A DNA stretch of 30,791 nucleotides from DATAEE01 sp036257535 (GTDB lineage Bacteria; Acidobacteriota; Vicinamibacteria; Vicinamibacterales; 2-12-FULL-66-21): NCBI GenBank assembly GCA_036257535.1, contig DATAFJ010000026.1, positions 1 to 30,791 on the forward strand, in the 5' to 3' direction. The position numbers and the translations under genes were made by a program. The notes below the pieces were generated by a model. The model had not been told where the DNA came from. It worked only from the letters and a program-made list of their open reading frames with translations, and did not search any database. This document shows, piece by piece, positions 1 to 7,503 of the stretch; the first letter of the stretch is position 1; the number at the start of each line of letters is the position of its first letter.

Positions 1-1406
1 GCGCTCACGACCTGCATCTCGAGGTTTTTCAGATTCGTCTGGGACTGCGTCCGCTCCAGACGGGTTCTGGCCAGATTCGCCTCGGCGTTGCTGCGGCCGA
101 TTGGATAGCCGATGTTCAGCTGGAGCGTCCACGTCGGAAAGTCGTTGCCGAAAACATCCTCGAGCGTCGAGAAGAAACTCCGCTGGCCAGCGACATTGCG
201 GGAGATCGTCTGCCCTGGGTCGAGGCCGGGCAACGGCTCGAAGAACGTCCCTCCAAGCGCCGTCAGCCCGTAATTGAACTGGACGTTGAGGTCAGGCAGC
301 CGCTGGTTACGGAAATACTTCAAGTCGATATCGTCGGACTCCACCTGTTTGCGCGACGCAAGAAGGTCAGTCCGATCCGCCAGCGCGGCGCGGACCGCGG
401 CGTCCACGTCGATCGCCCGCGGCTGCATCACGGGTCCCTGCGACGGCTCGATCCTGAGCTGCCAGAAATCGGGCCGGTCGGGGCTCAGCACGAGCGCGCG
501 TAGCACGTCCTCGGCAGTTTTGATGTTCGCCTCCGCCACGATCACCGCTTCCTCGTTGCGCGCGACTTCCGCCTCGGCCTCGATGATGTCGATCGGCGCG
601 AGCGTGCCGACCTCTACGCGGGTCCGGTTGTTCTTGAGCTGCTCGCGCGCGAGGTCGAGCGACTGCACCTGCACACGATGGCTGGCGACAGTGAAGACGA
701 GATCCCAGTAAGCGTTCCGTACGTTCCGTTCCGTCGACACGATCGTCTGGCGCAGCGTCAGGTCGGCAACCTCGCGCTGGTTCTGCGACTGCAGGAATTG
801 CTGGCGAAAGTTGTCGATCGAGAAGTTTCGCAGGAGCGGCTGGACGACCTGAAGCGACAGGTTCGAGTCGAGCCGCGGGTTGAAGTCGCTGAAGATGTTG
901 TTGTTCTCCTGGCGCGACGCATCGATCCCGACGAAATAGGAGGTGCCGAACTTCGGGACGTTCTGGGCAAGTCCGACCGTCGAGAACATGCGGTCGGTCT
1001 CGAGGACCGTATTCGCGCCCGAGAAGAAACTGTCGGGCGGGTTCGTCGAGCTCGTCGACGAGAACTGACTTGTCAGGTTTGGCGTCCAGGCTGAAGCGGC
1101 GCTCGCGACCCCCATGTCCGCAATTTGAGGCTGTAGCCTGTCGGCGCGGATGCCCAGATTCTGTTCGAGCGCTGACGTCACCGCCTCGTCGACTGTCATC
1201 CGCAGCACCGGCCCCGCCGCCGGATCGAGGACCGGCTGCACCGGGGGCGTCAGCGACGCGGGCGTAGTCGGCGCGGGCTGCGGCGGCGGAATCCGTGGCT
1301 CCTGTTCGGAGGCGAACAGGGGCTGGCCGGAAGCGGACAGGGCTGCGGCGCAGACTGCCATGGCAGCAAAGCGGACGGCGCCCCGAAACTTTCGTATTAC
1401 TGGCAT
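1..1406 (-). CDS. TolC-family outer-membrane efflux protein (partial, C-terminus off the left edge)
   Basis: Reading the minus strand from an ATG at 1406 gives an open frame that runs off the window, so at least 468 residues are present and the C-terminus is missing. The start is preceded by GGGAGA about 8 nt upstream. The protein opens with a hydrophobic signal peptide (MPVIRKFRGAVRFAAMAVCA), then a Pro-rich linker, then a conserved-looking LRMTVDEAVTSALEQNLGI segment that is typical of the first helix of TolC-type outer-membrane factors. Later stretches such as RNVRNAYWDLVFT, the Asn/Gln-rich helices and VGTLAPIDIIEAEAEVARNEE match the family's periplasmic coiled-coil barrel. By family knowledge it would form the trimeric outer-membrane duct of a tripartite exporter; the adaptor and pump partners would have to lie beyond the left edge. 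Substrate cannot be inferred. It is divergent from the S9 peptidase gene. Confidence 0.88.
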   Translation of the reverse strand, partial: MPVIRKFRGAVRFAAMAVCAAALSASGQPLFASEQEPRIPPPQPAPTTPASLTPPVQPVLDPAAGPVLRMTVDEAVTSALEQNLGIRADRLQPQIADMGVASAASAWTPNLTSQFSSTSSTNPPDSFFSGANTVLETDRMFSTVGLAQNVPKFGTSYFVGIDASRQENNNIFSDFNPRLDSNLSLQVVQPLLRNFSIDNFRQQFLQSQNQREVADLTLRQTIVSTERNVRNAYWDLVFTVASHRVQVQSLDLAREQLKNNRTRVEVGTLAPIDIIEAEAEVARNEEAVIVAEANIKTAEDVLRALVLSPDRPDFWQLRIEPSQGPVMQPRAIDVDAAVRAALADRTDLLASRKQVESDDIDLKYFRNQRLPDLNVQFNYGLTALGGTFFEPLPGLDPGQTISRNVAGQRSFFSTLEDVFGNDFPTWTLQLNIGYPIGRSNAEANLARTRLERTQSQTNLKNLEMQVVS

Positions 1407-1554
1407 TACGAGTTCTCCCACGTGCAATGGATCAATAGATCAAAAGAAGATGCGGGCTGGAATAGCAAGAACCGCCGCAGGCCGCGCTGCTCCACGCTCA
1501 GGGTTAGACGGAGCCGGCCCGGCTGCGGTTTCTCCCGATTGTATACTACGCCGT

Positions 1555-3987
1555 ATGCGTAAAGGCTCCCCGCTCAAGATGTTCCGGACGGGTGCGGCAT
1601 TCGCCATCCTCGTCGCGGCGGTGATGTCGCCCGCCGGTCGGTCAGCAGCCGGCCAGTCGAAACTTCCGGCGGCGAAGCCGTTCCTCCTGACCGTCGATTC
1701 CATCATGCGAGGCCCCGATCTCGTCGGCTATCCGCCGACGGGTCTTCGCTGGTCGGGCGACTCCGAGCGGCTCTACTTCGAATGGCGCAAACCGGGCGAG
1801 GATGAGGCCTCGACGTACGTCGTTGCGCGGGCTGGAGGCTCGCCGCGCAAGCTCAGCGACGACGAGCGGAAGCTCGCGCCCGCAGACAACGCACGCTGGG
1901 ACCGCGCGCGGCGGCGCGCGCTCGCAGTCGACAACGGCGACATCGTGATGGTCGACTCGGTCGCCGGCACGCGCCGATGGATCGCGCGCACGTCGGGGAG
2001 CGAGGCGAACCCGCGCTGGGCGCGCAACGACACGCACGTGACCTTCACGCGCGACGGCAATCTCTTCATCGTGCCGATCGCCGCCGGCGAGGGACTGATC
2101 CAGCTGACCGACGTCGCGGTCAAGAAGCCCGACCCGAAGCTGACCGAGAGCCAGAAGTTCCTTAAGGAGGAGGAGCAGAAGCTCATCGACTTCGTGAAAG
2201 AGCAGGCCGAGAAGAAGAAGAAAGATGAGGCGCGGCGCGAGCGCGACGCGCTGCCCAAGGTGGAGCTCAAGGAAGGGCAGTCGGCGCTGGACCTGTCACT
2301 CTCACCAGACGATGTGCATGTCTTCATCGTCGTTGCGGAGAAGCCGCAAGGTGCGAAGACCGCGGACGTGCCGAACTACGTAACCGAGTCGTCGTACTCG
2401 GAGATGATTCCGGCGCGCACGAACGTGGGAGACGTGCAGGAGAAACGCCTGCTCGCGATTCTGAACCTGAAGACGAAGAAGACCGTGTGGGCGGACTCGA
2501 GCTTCGCGCCCGAAGGTGACCCGAAGATCACCCCTACTGGAAATGGAAACGGCGATCCCAAGGACAAGAAGCCATCGAGAGAAGTCCGTTGGGCGATGCC
2601 CTCCGCCTCAGGCGACGGCAAGCAGGTCGTCGCCGCAGCGCGATCGACCGACAACAAGGACCGGTGGATCGTACTGCTCGATCCCGAGAGCGGAAAGACC
2701 CAGGTCGTCGACCGACTGACGGACGAAGCCTGGATTCGGGAGCTGGGCCCAGGCGGAGGGTTCGGCTCTGGTGTTGTCGAGTTCCTGCCTGACAATCGCA
2801 CGATCTGGTTCCTCTCGGAGCGGGACGGCTGGATGCATCTCTACTCGCTCGATGTCACGGCGGCTCGCCCCGAAGCAAAGCCGCTCACGTCGGGCAAATG
2901 GGAAATAACATCCGCGGATCTCTCGACGGATCGGTCGAGGTTCTACATCACATCGACTGAGGTCCATCCAGGCGAGCGTCATCTGTTCACCATGCCCGCG
3001 ACCGGCGGCGCGCGGACCCGCATCACGACTATGACGGGATCGAGCCAGGCGGAAGTCTCACCAGACGACTCGACGCTCGGCGTCGTGTTTTCCTACAGCA
3101 ATAAGCCTCCCGAGGTGTACGTGATGCCGAACCGTGCCGGCGCCAGGGCGGTGCAGGTCACGACAACGCCGACGGAAGAATGGCGCTCGTTCAAGTGGGC
3201 CGACCCGCAGCTCGTGACGTTCAAGGCGCGGGACGGCGTCGACGTCTTCGCGCGCCTCTACACGCCGGAGATGATGGGCGCGAAGCGCGATCCGTCGCGT
3301 CCGGGCGTCGTGTTCGTTCATGGCGCCGGTTACCTGCAGAACGCGCACCGTTACTGGGCCAGCTACTTCCGCGAGTACATGTTCCACAACCTCCTCGCCG
3401 CCCGCGGCTACGTCGTCCTCGACGTCGATTACCGCGCGAGCTCGGGCTACGGGCGCGACTGGCGGACCGCCATCTACAGGCACATGGGCGGAAAAGATCT
3501 CGAGGACATCGTCGACGGTGCGAAGTATCTTGTGTCGGCGGAGCGTGTCGATCCGAAGCGGATCGGGGTTTACGGCGGCAGCTACGGCGGGTTCATCACG
3601 CTGATGGCCATGTTCACGACACCGGACGTATTCGCCGCGGGCGCCGCGTTGCGGCCCGTGACGGACTGGGCGCACTACAACCACGGCTACACGTCGAACA
3701 TCCTCAACGAGCCGCACAAGGACGCCGAGGCGTACCGCCGCAGCTCGCCGATCTATTTCGCCCAGAACCTGAAGGGTGCACTTCTGATCTGTCATGGCAT
3801 GGTCGACACCAACGTCCATGTCCAGGACTCGGTTCGTCTGGCGCAGCGCCTCATCGAGCTGCGGAAGGAGAACTGGGAGCTGGCCGTGTACCCGGTCGAG
3901 AACCACGCGTTCACCGAAGAGACCAGCTGGGCGGATGAGTACAAGCGGATCCTGAAGCTGTTCGAGGAAAACCTGAGGGGCCAGTGA
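1555..3987 (+). CDS. S9-family (prolyl oligopeptidase / dipeptidyl peptidase-like) serine peptidase, exported
   Basis: 810 residues from the ATG at 1555. An open frame continues upstream to 1150 but overlaps the divergent tolC-like gene, so the true start is 1555 or the ATG at 1579, whose product begins directly with the signal peptide MFRTGAAFAILVAAVMS. A TATACT hexamer (1542-1547) sits just before 1555, so a short-leader transcript is possible. Residues about 40-540 form a WD40-like beta-propeller and the remainder an alpha/beta-hydrolase domain. The catalytic triad is visible: Ser676 in GGSYGG, Asp751 in HGMVDTN and His784 in ENHAFT. Family members cleave short peptides, often after proline, and the signal peptide points to the periplasm. 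An unusual Lys/Glu-rich charged segment (about residues 190-242, with KKKKDEARRERD) interrupts the propeller. The stop overlaps the pyrE start by 4 nt. Confidence 0.9.
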   Translation: MRKGSPLKMFRTGAAFAILVAAVMSPAGRSAAGQSKLPAAKPFLLTVDSIMRGPDLVGYPPTGLRWSGDSERLYFEWRKPGEDEASTYVVARAGGSPRKLSDDERKLAPADNARWDRARRRALAVDNGDIVMVDSVAGTRRWIARTSGSEANPRWARNDTHVTFTRDGNLFIVPIAAGEGLIQLTDVAVKKPDPKLTESQKFLKEEEQKLIDFVKEQAEKKKKDEARRERDALPKVELKEGQSALDLSLSPDDVHVFIVVAEKPQGAKTADVPNYVTESSYSEMIPARTNVGDVQEKRLLAILNLKTKKTVWADSSFAPEGDPKITPTGNGNGDPKDKKPSREVRWAMPSASGDGKQVVAAARSTDNKDRWIVLLDPESGKTQVVDRLTDEAWIRELGPGGGFGSGVVEFLPDNRTIWFLSERDGWMHLYSLDVTAARPEAKPLTSGKWEITSADLSTDRSRFYITSTEVHPGERHLFTMPATGGARTRITTMTGSSQAEVSPDDSTLGVVFSYSNKPPEVYVMPNRAGARAVQVTTTPTEEWRSFKWADPQLVTFKARDGVDVFARLYTPEMMGAKRDPSRPGVVFVHGAGYLQNAHRYWASYFREYMFHNLLAARGYVVLDVDYRASSGYGRDWRTAIYRHMGGKDLEDIVDGAKYLVSAERVDPKRIGVYGGSYGGFITLMAMFTTPDVFAAGAALRPVTDWAHYNHGYTSNILNEPHKDAEAYRRSSPIYFAQNLKGALLICHGMVDTNVHVQDSVRLAQRLIELRKENWELAVYPVENHAFTEETSWADEYKRILKLFEENLRGQ

Positions 3988-4553
3988 CACCCGACGACGT
4001 CCTCTCGCTGTTTCGTCTTTGCGGCGCGCTGCTCGAAGGGCATTTCCGGCTCTCGTCGGGGCTGCACAGCGGCGGCTATCTGCAATGCGCGCTCGTGCTC
4101 CAGCATCCGCAGCATGCGGAGACGCTCGCCCGGGCGCTCGCTGAACGTGTGCGACAGCTGAACGCGCAGACGGTGTTGTCGCCCGCACTTGGCGGGATCG
4201 TCATAGGCCAGGAGGTCGCACGCGCGCTTGGCCTGCGCGCGATCTTCGCGGAGCGCCAGGATGGCAAGCTCACGCTCCGGCGTGGATTCACGATTGCCCC
4301 GGCCGAGCGCGTCCTCGTCGTCGAGGACGTGGTCACTACGGCGGGATCGACTCGCGAGACCATCGAAGTCGCGCGCGCGACAGGGGCGTCGGTCGTCGGC
4401 GCCGCGGCCATCATCGATCGCGGCGAAGGGCCGAATCGACTGGACCTGCCGTTCGAACAGCTCGCTCGCGTGAGTCTTCCGGCGTACGGCGAAAAGGACT
4501 GCCCGATGTGCAAGGAGGGGGTGCCTCTGGTGAAGCCGGGATCGCGGGCATGA
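3984..4553 (+). CDS. pyrE: Orotate phosphoribosyltransferase
   Basis: 189 residues from a GTG that overlaps the S9 peptidase stop as GTGA, which indicates translational coupling. The enzyme transfers ribose-5-phosphate from PRPP to orotate, giving OMP in pyrimidine synthesis. The PRPP-binding motif VLVVEDVVTTAGST lies at residues 110-123, and LSSGLHSGGYLQC near the N-terminus and SPALGGIVIGQE match the family's substrate loops. The C-terminal CPMCKEGVPLVKPGSR is typical of the short PyrE branch found in Thermus-like and deep-branching bacteria, as is the length (about 180-190 against 213 in E. coli). No other pyrimidine gene is nearby; the gene instead sits between a peptidase and truA. A different phosphoribosyltransferase specificity is possible but less likely. 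Confidence 0.9.
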   Translation: MTPDDVLSLFRLCGALLEGHFRLSSGLHSGGYLQCALVLQHPQHAETLARALAERVRQLNAQTVLSPALGGIVIGQEVARALGLRAIFAERQDGKLTLRRGFTIAPAERVLVVEDVVTTAGSTRETIEVARATGASVVGAAAIIDRGEGPNRLDLPFEQLARVSLPAYGEKDCPMCKEGVPLVKPGSRA

Positions 4554-4557
4554 AGAA

Positions 4558-5292
4558 ATGCGTACCCTCAAACTCACCCTCCAGTACGACGGCACAGATT
4601 TCGTCGGCTGGCAGCGGCAACCGAACGGCGTCTCAATACAGGAACTAATCGAGCGGGCGCTCGAGCCGATCGAGGGACACGCCGTTACCGTCACGGGCGC
4701 CGGCCGCACCGACGCGGGCGTGCACGCGATCGGACAGGTTGCCAGCGTGCAGCTCGAATCGGCGCTCGACGCCTCGTCGCTTCTGCGCGCGCTGAACGCG
4801 ACGCTGCCCGACGCCGTCCGCGTGACGGCAGTGGACGACGCTCCAGCAGATTTCAACGCGCGCTTTGCCGCCGTGCGAAAGGTGTACGAGTATCGAATTT
4901 GGAACGGACCGTTCGTCCCGCCGTTCGAGCGCCGCTATGTCTGGCACGTGCCGCAGACGCTCGATCTGGATCGAATGCGCGAAGCGGGAAGAGCGCTGAT
5001 CGGCCGGCACGACTTCGCCGCCTTTCGCGCCGCCGGCAGTGACGTCGCGACGTCGGAACGAACGCTCCGATGCCTGAAGGTCGAGGCCGTAAACGAGAAG
5101 GTGACGCTGATGGTCGCCGGCGATGGATTCCTGCGTCACATGGTGCGCGCAATCGCCGGCACGCTCGTCGACGTCGGGCTTGGACGCCGGTCAATCGACA
5201 GCGTATCGGCTGCGCTTGCTTCGCGGGATCGGGCCCAGGCCGGCGCTACGGCGCCGGCGCTGGGTCTGTTTCTCGTGAGAGTGGAGTATTGA
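4558..5292 (+). CDS. truA: tRNA pseudouridine(38-40) synthase
   Basis: 244 residues, starting 4 nt after the pyrE stop, so probably the third gene of the same transcript. TruA converts uridines 38-40 in the anticodon arm of many tRNAs to pseudouridine. The N-terminal LKLTLQYDGTDFVGWQRQPN and the catalytic motif GRTDAGVHA with Asp52 are plainly present; later segments KVYEYRIWNG and FLRHMVRAIAGTLVDVG match the second half of the family fold. Length is close to normal (about 245-270). The stop codon touches the left arm of a perfect hairpin lying between this gene and the convergent subtilase. Confidence 0.95.
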   Translation: MRTLKLTLQYDGTDFVGWQRQPNGVSIQELIERALEPIEGHAVTVTGAGRTDAGVHAIGQVASVQLESALDASSLLRALNATLPDAVRVTAVDDAPADFNARFAAVRKVYEYRIWNGPFVPPFERRYVWHVPQTLDLDRMREAGRALIGRHDFAAFRAAGSDVATSERTLRCLKVEAVNEKVTLMVAGDGFLRHMVRAIAGTLVDVGLGRRSIDSVSAALASRDRAQAGATAPALGLFLVRVEY

Positions 5293-5309
5293 CGAGGCTG
5301 AAGCCTCGT
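5292..5309. terminator. Perfect hairpin between convergent truA and subtilase genes
   Basis: ACGAGGCT (5292-5299) and AGCCTCGT (5302-5309) are exact inverted repeats separated by 2 nt, filling the whole 18-bp gap between the truA stop and the subtilase stop. There is no clear T-run on either side, so it is not a standard intrinsic terminator. Its place between convergent genes suggests a bidirectional 3'-end or mRNA-stabilising structure. This function is inferred. Confidence 0.5.
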
Positions 5310-5310
5310 A

Positions 5311-7173
5311 CTACGGACCCTGACTCGTGCTGCCCCAGGCAACGTTCTGGTTGTTGAGGCCTTCCGTACTGCCCCATACGACAGCGGAGCCGTTGGTGAC
5401 GCCGATCGAATCGCTGCCCCAGACGACGGCGTTCGCCCACGTCGTGTCGTCCCAGACGACGTTGCTTCCCCAGACGACCGCGGAGCCCCAGACCACTGCG
5501 CTACCCCAAACCACCGCGCTGCCCCAGACGACTGCTGAAGCCCACGCGTGCTGGTTCACGTCGATCGTGCTGCCCCAGACGACCGCACTCCCCCAGACTA
5601 CGGCCTGCGACCAGGACCACTGTTCGCCGCCGATCGTCGTCCAGGGCGACGGCGTGAGCGACGGGATCAGCCAGGGCGATCCGGCCGGACTCGTCGTGTC
5701 AAGCGCGCGTGCATAGGAGATCGATCCGATCCCGTTGAGCGAGCCGGCCCCCTTCGTGAGCGGGTCGTACTCGACGCCGAGATCGTTCTTGATCTCCAGC
5801 GCCGTGTACTGAAGGATGGCTTTGACCGCGTTCGGCGTCAGTGCTGGAGCGCCAGGCCCGTTTGTCGCCCGGTTCGCCTCGATCATCTGCGCGACGACGC
5901 CAGTCGCGACGGCCGCGGCCATGCTCGTGCCGCTGAGCGTCATGTAGTCGGCGTCGTTCCCGTCGCGCACCTGCGGATAGTTCTGATAGATCGTGCTGCC
6001 CCGCGGGGCGGCTGCCACGATGCCGTGTCCGGGCGCGACGATGTCGGGCTTTGCCATCGCGTCGAACCACGTCGGCCCGCGCGAGCTGTAGGTGGCAATG
6101 CGATCGTCGCTTCGCTTCACCGTCGCCTGCGTTTCGGTCGACCCGACCGTGATCGCAGACGGCGCGTTGCCGGGCGATGCCACGCCCGCATAGCCAGGGA
6201 GCCCGGTTTCCGGGTTCTTGCCGTAGTTGCCCGCCGCGCACACGACGGTGATGCCGGCGCGCGAGGCGCGCTCGACCGCCTGGACCAGCGGATCGACGCC
6301 CGCCGGTTCGAGGATCGGATGGCCGAGCGACAGGTTGATGACGTGGATGCCGAGCTGCGCGCGGTTGTCGACGGCGAAATCAATCGCGCGAATGACGTCG
6401 CTCGTCAGACCCGCGCCGTGCTCGTCGAGCACTTTGAGCGAGATGATTCGCGCTTTCGGCGCGACACCCTGCCAGTTCGACGGGCTCGACGACCGGTTGC
6501 CCGACTGCGCGATCGTCCCGGCCACATGCGTGCCGTGGCCGTACGCGTCGCCCGAGGCGGTCAGGACGCCGCCGCGCGTGAAATCGTACGAAGCGGTCAG
6601 CCGGCTGCCGAACTCGCTCGACGCCTCGACGCCAGAGTCGATGACCGCGACGCCGACGCCGTTCCCTGTCCATTGCGTGCCGAGGCCGAGCGTTGCACGG
6701 AGCACGTTCGGCCGGATCGGCGCGGAGGTCGATTCGGTGAAGTCCGGATTGAGCACCTGGCCCACGACGCCGAGAAGACCTCCGACCGTCCTGAAGAGGC
6801 CTCCGACAAGTCCGAGCAGGTTGGACTGCACGACCGCATCGGACGAGATCGACAGCACGCCGCTGTCGGCGGCGAGCGCGGCCAGGTCGTCGGCGTGAAG
6901 GTCGAGCGAGAGCGCGCCGAGCGAGGCATGTTCGGAGCGCACGCTGTCGCCATGCGCGCGCAGCGCGCGGCGGATGCGTTCCGAAGCGTCGCCGCGCACG
7001 CGCACGATGACGCGGGCGCGCTCATTGCGCGCCGATCGAGCGAGCAGGCTCGCGACCTTGAGGTCGACGCGGGCCCGCCAGCGCGGCTGCTGCTGAGATC
7101 CGGCGCGCACCCCGGCGCTGCCGGAAAGAGAGACAAGTAGAGCGACTACGAAGATGCGGAGAGCGGTGCGCAT
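5311..7173 (-). CDS. Secreted subtilisin-like (S8) serine protease with AVVWGS-repeat tail
   Basis: 620 residues from the ATG at 7173. An in-frame codon at 7218 is rejected because 7173 has a good Shine-Dalgarno (GAGGA, 8 nt upstream) and begins the signal peptide MRTALRIFVVALLVSLSGSA. Residues about 30-130 look like an inhibitory propeptide. The S8 domain shows Asp179 (VAVIDSGVE), His213 (GHGTHVAGT) and Ser417 (SGTSMAAA), so it should be active outside the cytoplasm. Residues about 523-615 carry eight exact AVVWGS hexapeptides plus degenerate NVVWDD and NVAWGS copies, some back to back and some separated by 7-11 residues. The codons of neighbouring copies differ at silent positions. Similar VVWG tails are, from memory, attached to acidobacterial subtilases; their role is not known to me. 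Transcription probably starts within the 320-bp gap upstream. Confidence 0.93.
   Translation of the reverse strand: MRTALRIFVVALLVSLSGSAGVRAGSQQQPRWRARVDLKVASLLARSARNERARVIVRVRGDASERIRRALRAHGDSVRSEHASLGALSLDLHADDLAALAADSGVLSISSDAVVQSNLLGLVGGLFRTVGGLLGVVGQVLNPDFTESTSAPIRPNVLRATLGLGTQWTGNGVGVAVIDSGVEASSEFGSRLTASYDFTRGGVLTASGDAYGHGTHVAGTIAQSGNRSSSPSNWQGVAPKARIISLKVLDEHGAGLTSDVIRAIDFAVDNRAQLGIHVINLSLGHPILEPAGVDPLVQAVERASRAGITVVCAAGNYGKNPETGLPGYAGVASPGNAPSAITVGSTETQATVKRSDDRIATYSSRGPTWFDAMAKPDIVAPGHGIVAAAPRGSTIYQNYPQVRDGNDADYMTLSGTSMAAAVATGVVAQMIEANRATNGPGAPALTPNAVKAILQYTALEIKNDLGVEYDPLTKGAGSLNGIGSISYARALDTTSPAGSPWLIPSLTPSPWTTIGGEQWSWSQAVVWGSAVVWGSTIDVNQHAWASAVVWGSAVVWGSAVVWGSAVVWGSNVVWDDTTWANAVVWGSDSIGVTNGSAVVWGSTEGLNNQNVAWGSTSQGP
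5326..5607 (-). repeat. Tandem/interspersed hexapeptide-coding repeat (AVVWGS)
   Basis: This 18-nt-period coding repeat makes up the subtilase C-terminus. Six units occur as runs of two and four, and others are spaced by short linkers that also contain Trp (HAWAS, TTWAN). Adjacent copies use different synonymous codons, for example GTGGTTTGGGGT, GTGGTCTGGGGC and GTCGTCTGGGGA, which suggests the peptide rather than the DNA is being maintained. Confidence 0.9.
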
Positions 7174-7493
7174 CGAACTGATCCTCGCGACGTTGCCGAC
7201 GTGGACACCCAAGTCCACCTGTTTCCGAAGGCAACAGCGCAGCCAACCTCAACCGAGTGCGTGTCACTCGGCTAAAGGTCACAACTTGCAGCAGTTAGCG
7301 TCCAGAGCCAGACATCGTCCAATCGCTTGCAAATCCGCAACTGTTCAAGTTCGGGCCGGCCTCAGCTGTTTCCTGTTCTTACCCGCAACTGCACACGGGA
7401 CTTAGCGATTGCGTTCAGAAAGGGCACAGGATTGGCCTGCGGCGGGACAGTACGCGGGCGTGGGGCTCGGGGCCTGGGGCGCGGGGCGCGGGC
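7174..7493. other. 320-bp intergenic region between the HD-GYP gene and the subtilase gene
   Basis: No credible gene was found here. The stretch is clearly richer in A/T than its flanks. It holds two perfect small hairpins: GTGGAC/GTCCAC (7201-7206 and 7213-7218) close to the subtilase start, and CCGAGTG/CACTCGG (7253-7259 and 7265-7271). CCGCAACTG occurs twice in direct orientation (7335-7343 and 7383-7391). The left part is presumably the subtilase promoter and leader; the right end contains the G-rich heptamer array. I compared it by eye with cyclic-di-GMP riboswitches and did not see the conserved core. Confidence 0.55.
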
Positions 7494-7503
7494 TCAGGAC
7501 CGC
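7462..7503 (+). repeat. G-rich 7-nt periodic array (G-quadruplex motif) overlapping the HD-GYP gene end
   Basis: Four GGGG runs at 7462, 7469, 7476 and 7483 are each separated by exactly 3 nt, giving (GGGGNNN)x4, followed by decayed units at 7490 and 7497. The HD-GYP stop codon (7494-7496) lies inside the array. On the plus strand this fits the standard G-quadruplex pattern; for the minus-strand gene it is on the template strand just past the stop. Confidence 0.85.

Noticed and set aside
1150..1554. N-terminal extension of the S9 peptidase frame
   Set aside because: It overlaps the divergent TolC-like gene, and the signal peptide only begins after 1555.
5548..7140. 530-codon open frame on the plus strand
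   Set aside because: Antisense to the subtilase, whose catalytic triad and signal peptide are clear.
7174..7493. Cyclic-di-GMP riboswitch between the HD-GYP and subtilase genes
   Set aside because: The context is tempting, but I could not find the conserved core bases of either known class by eye on either strand.
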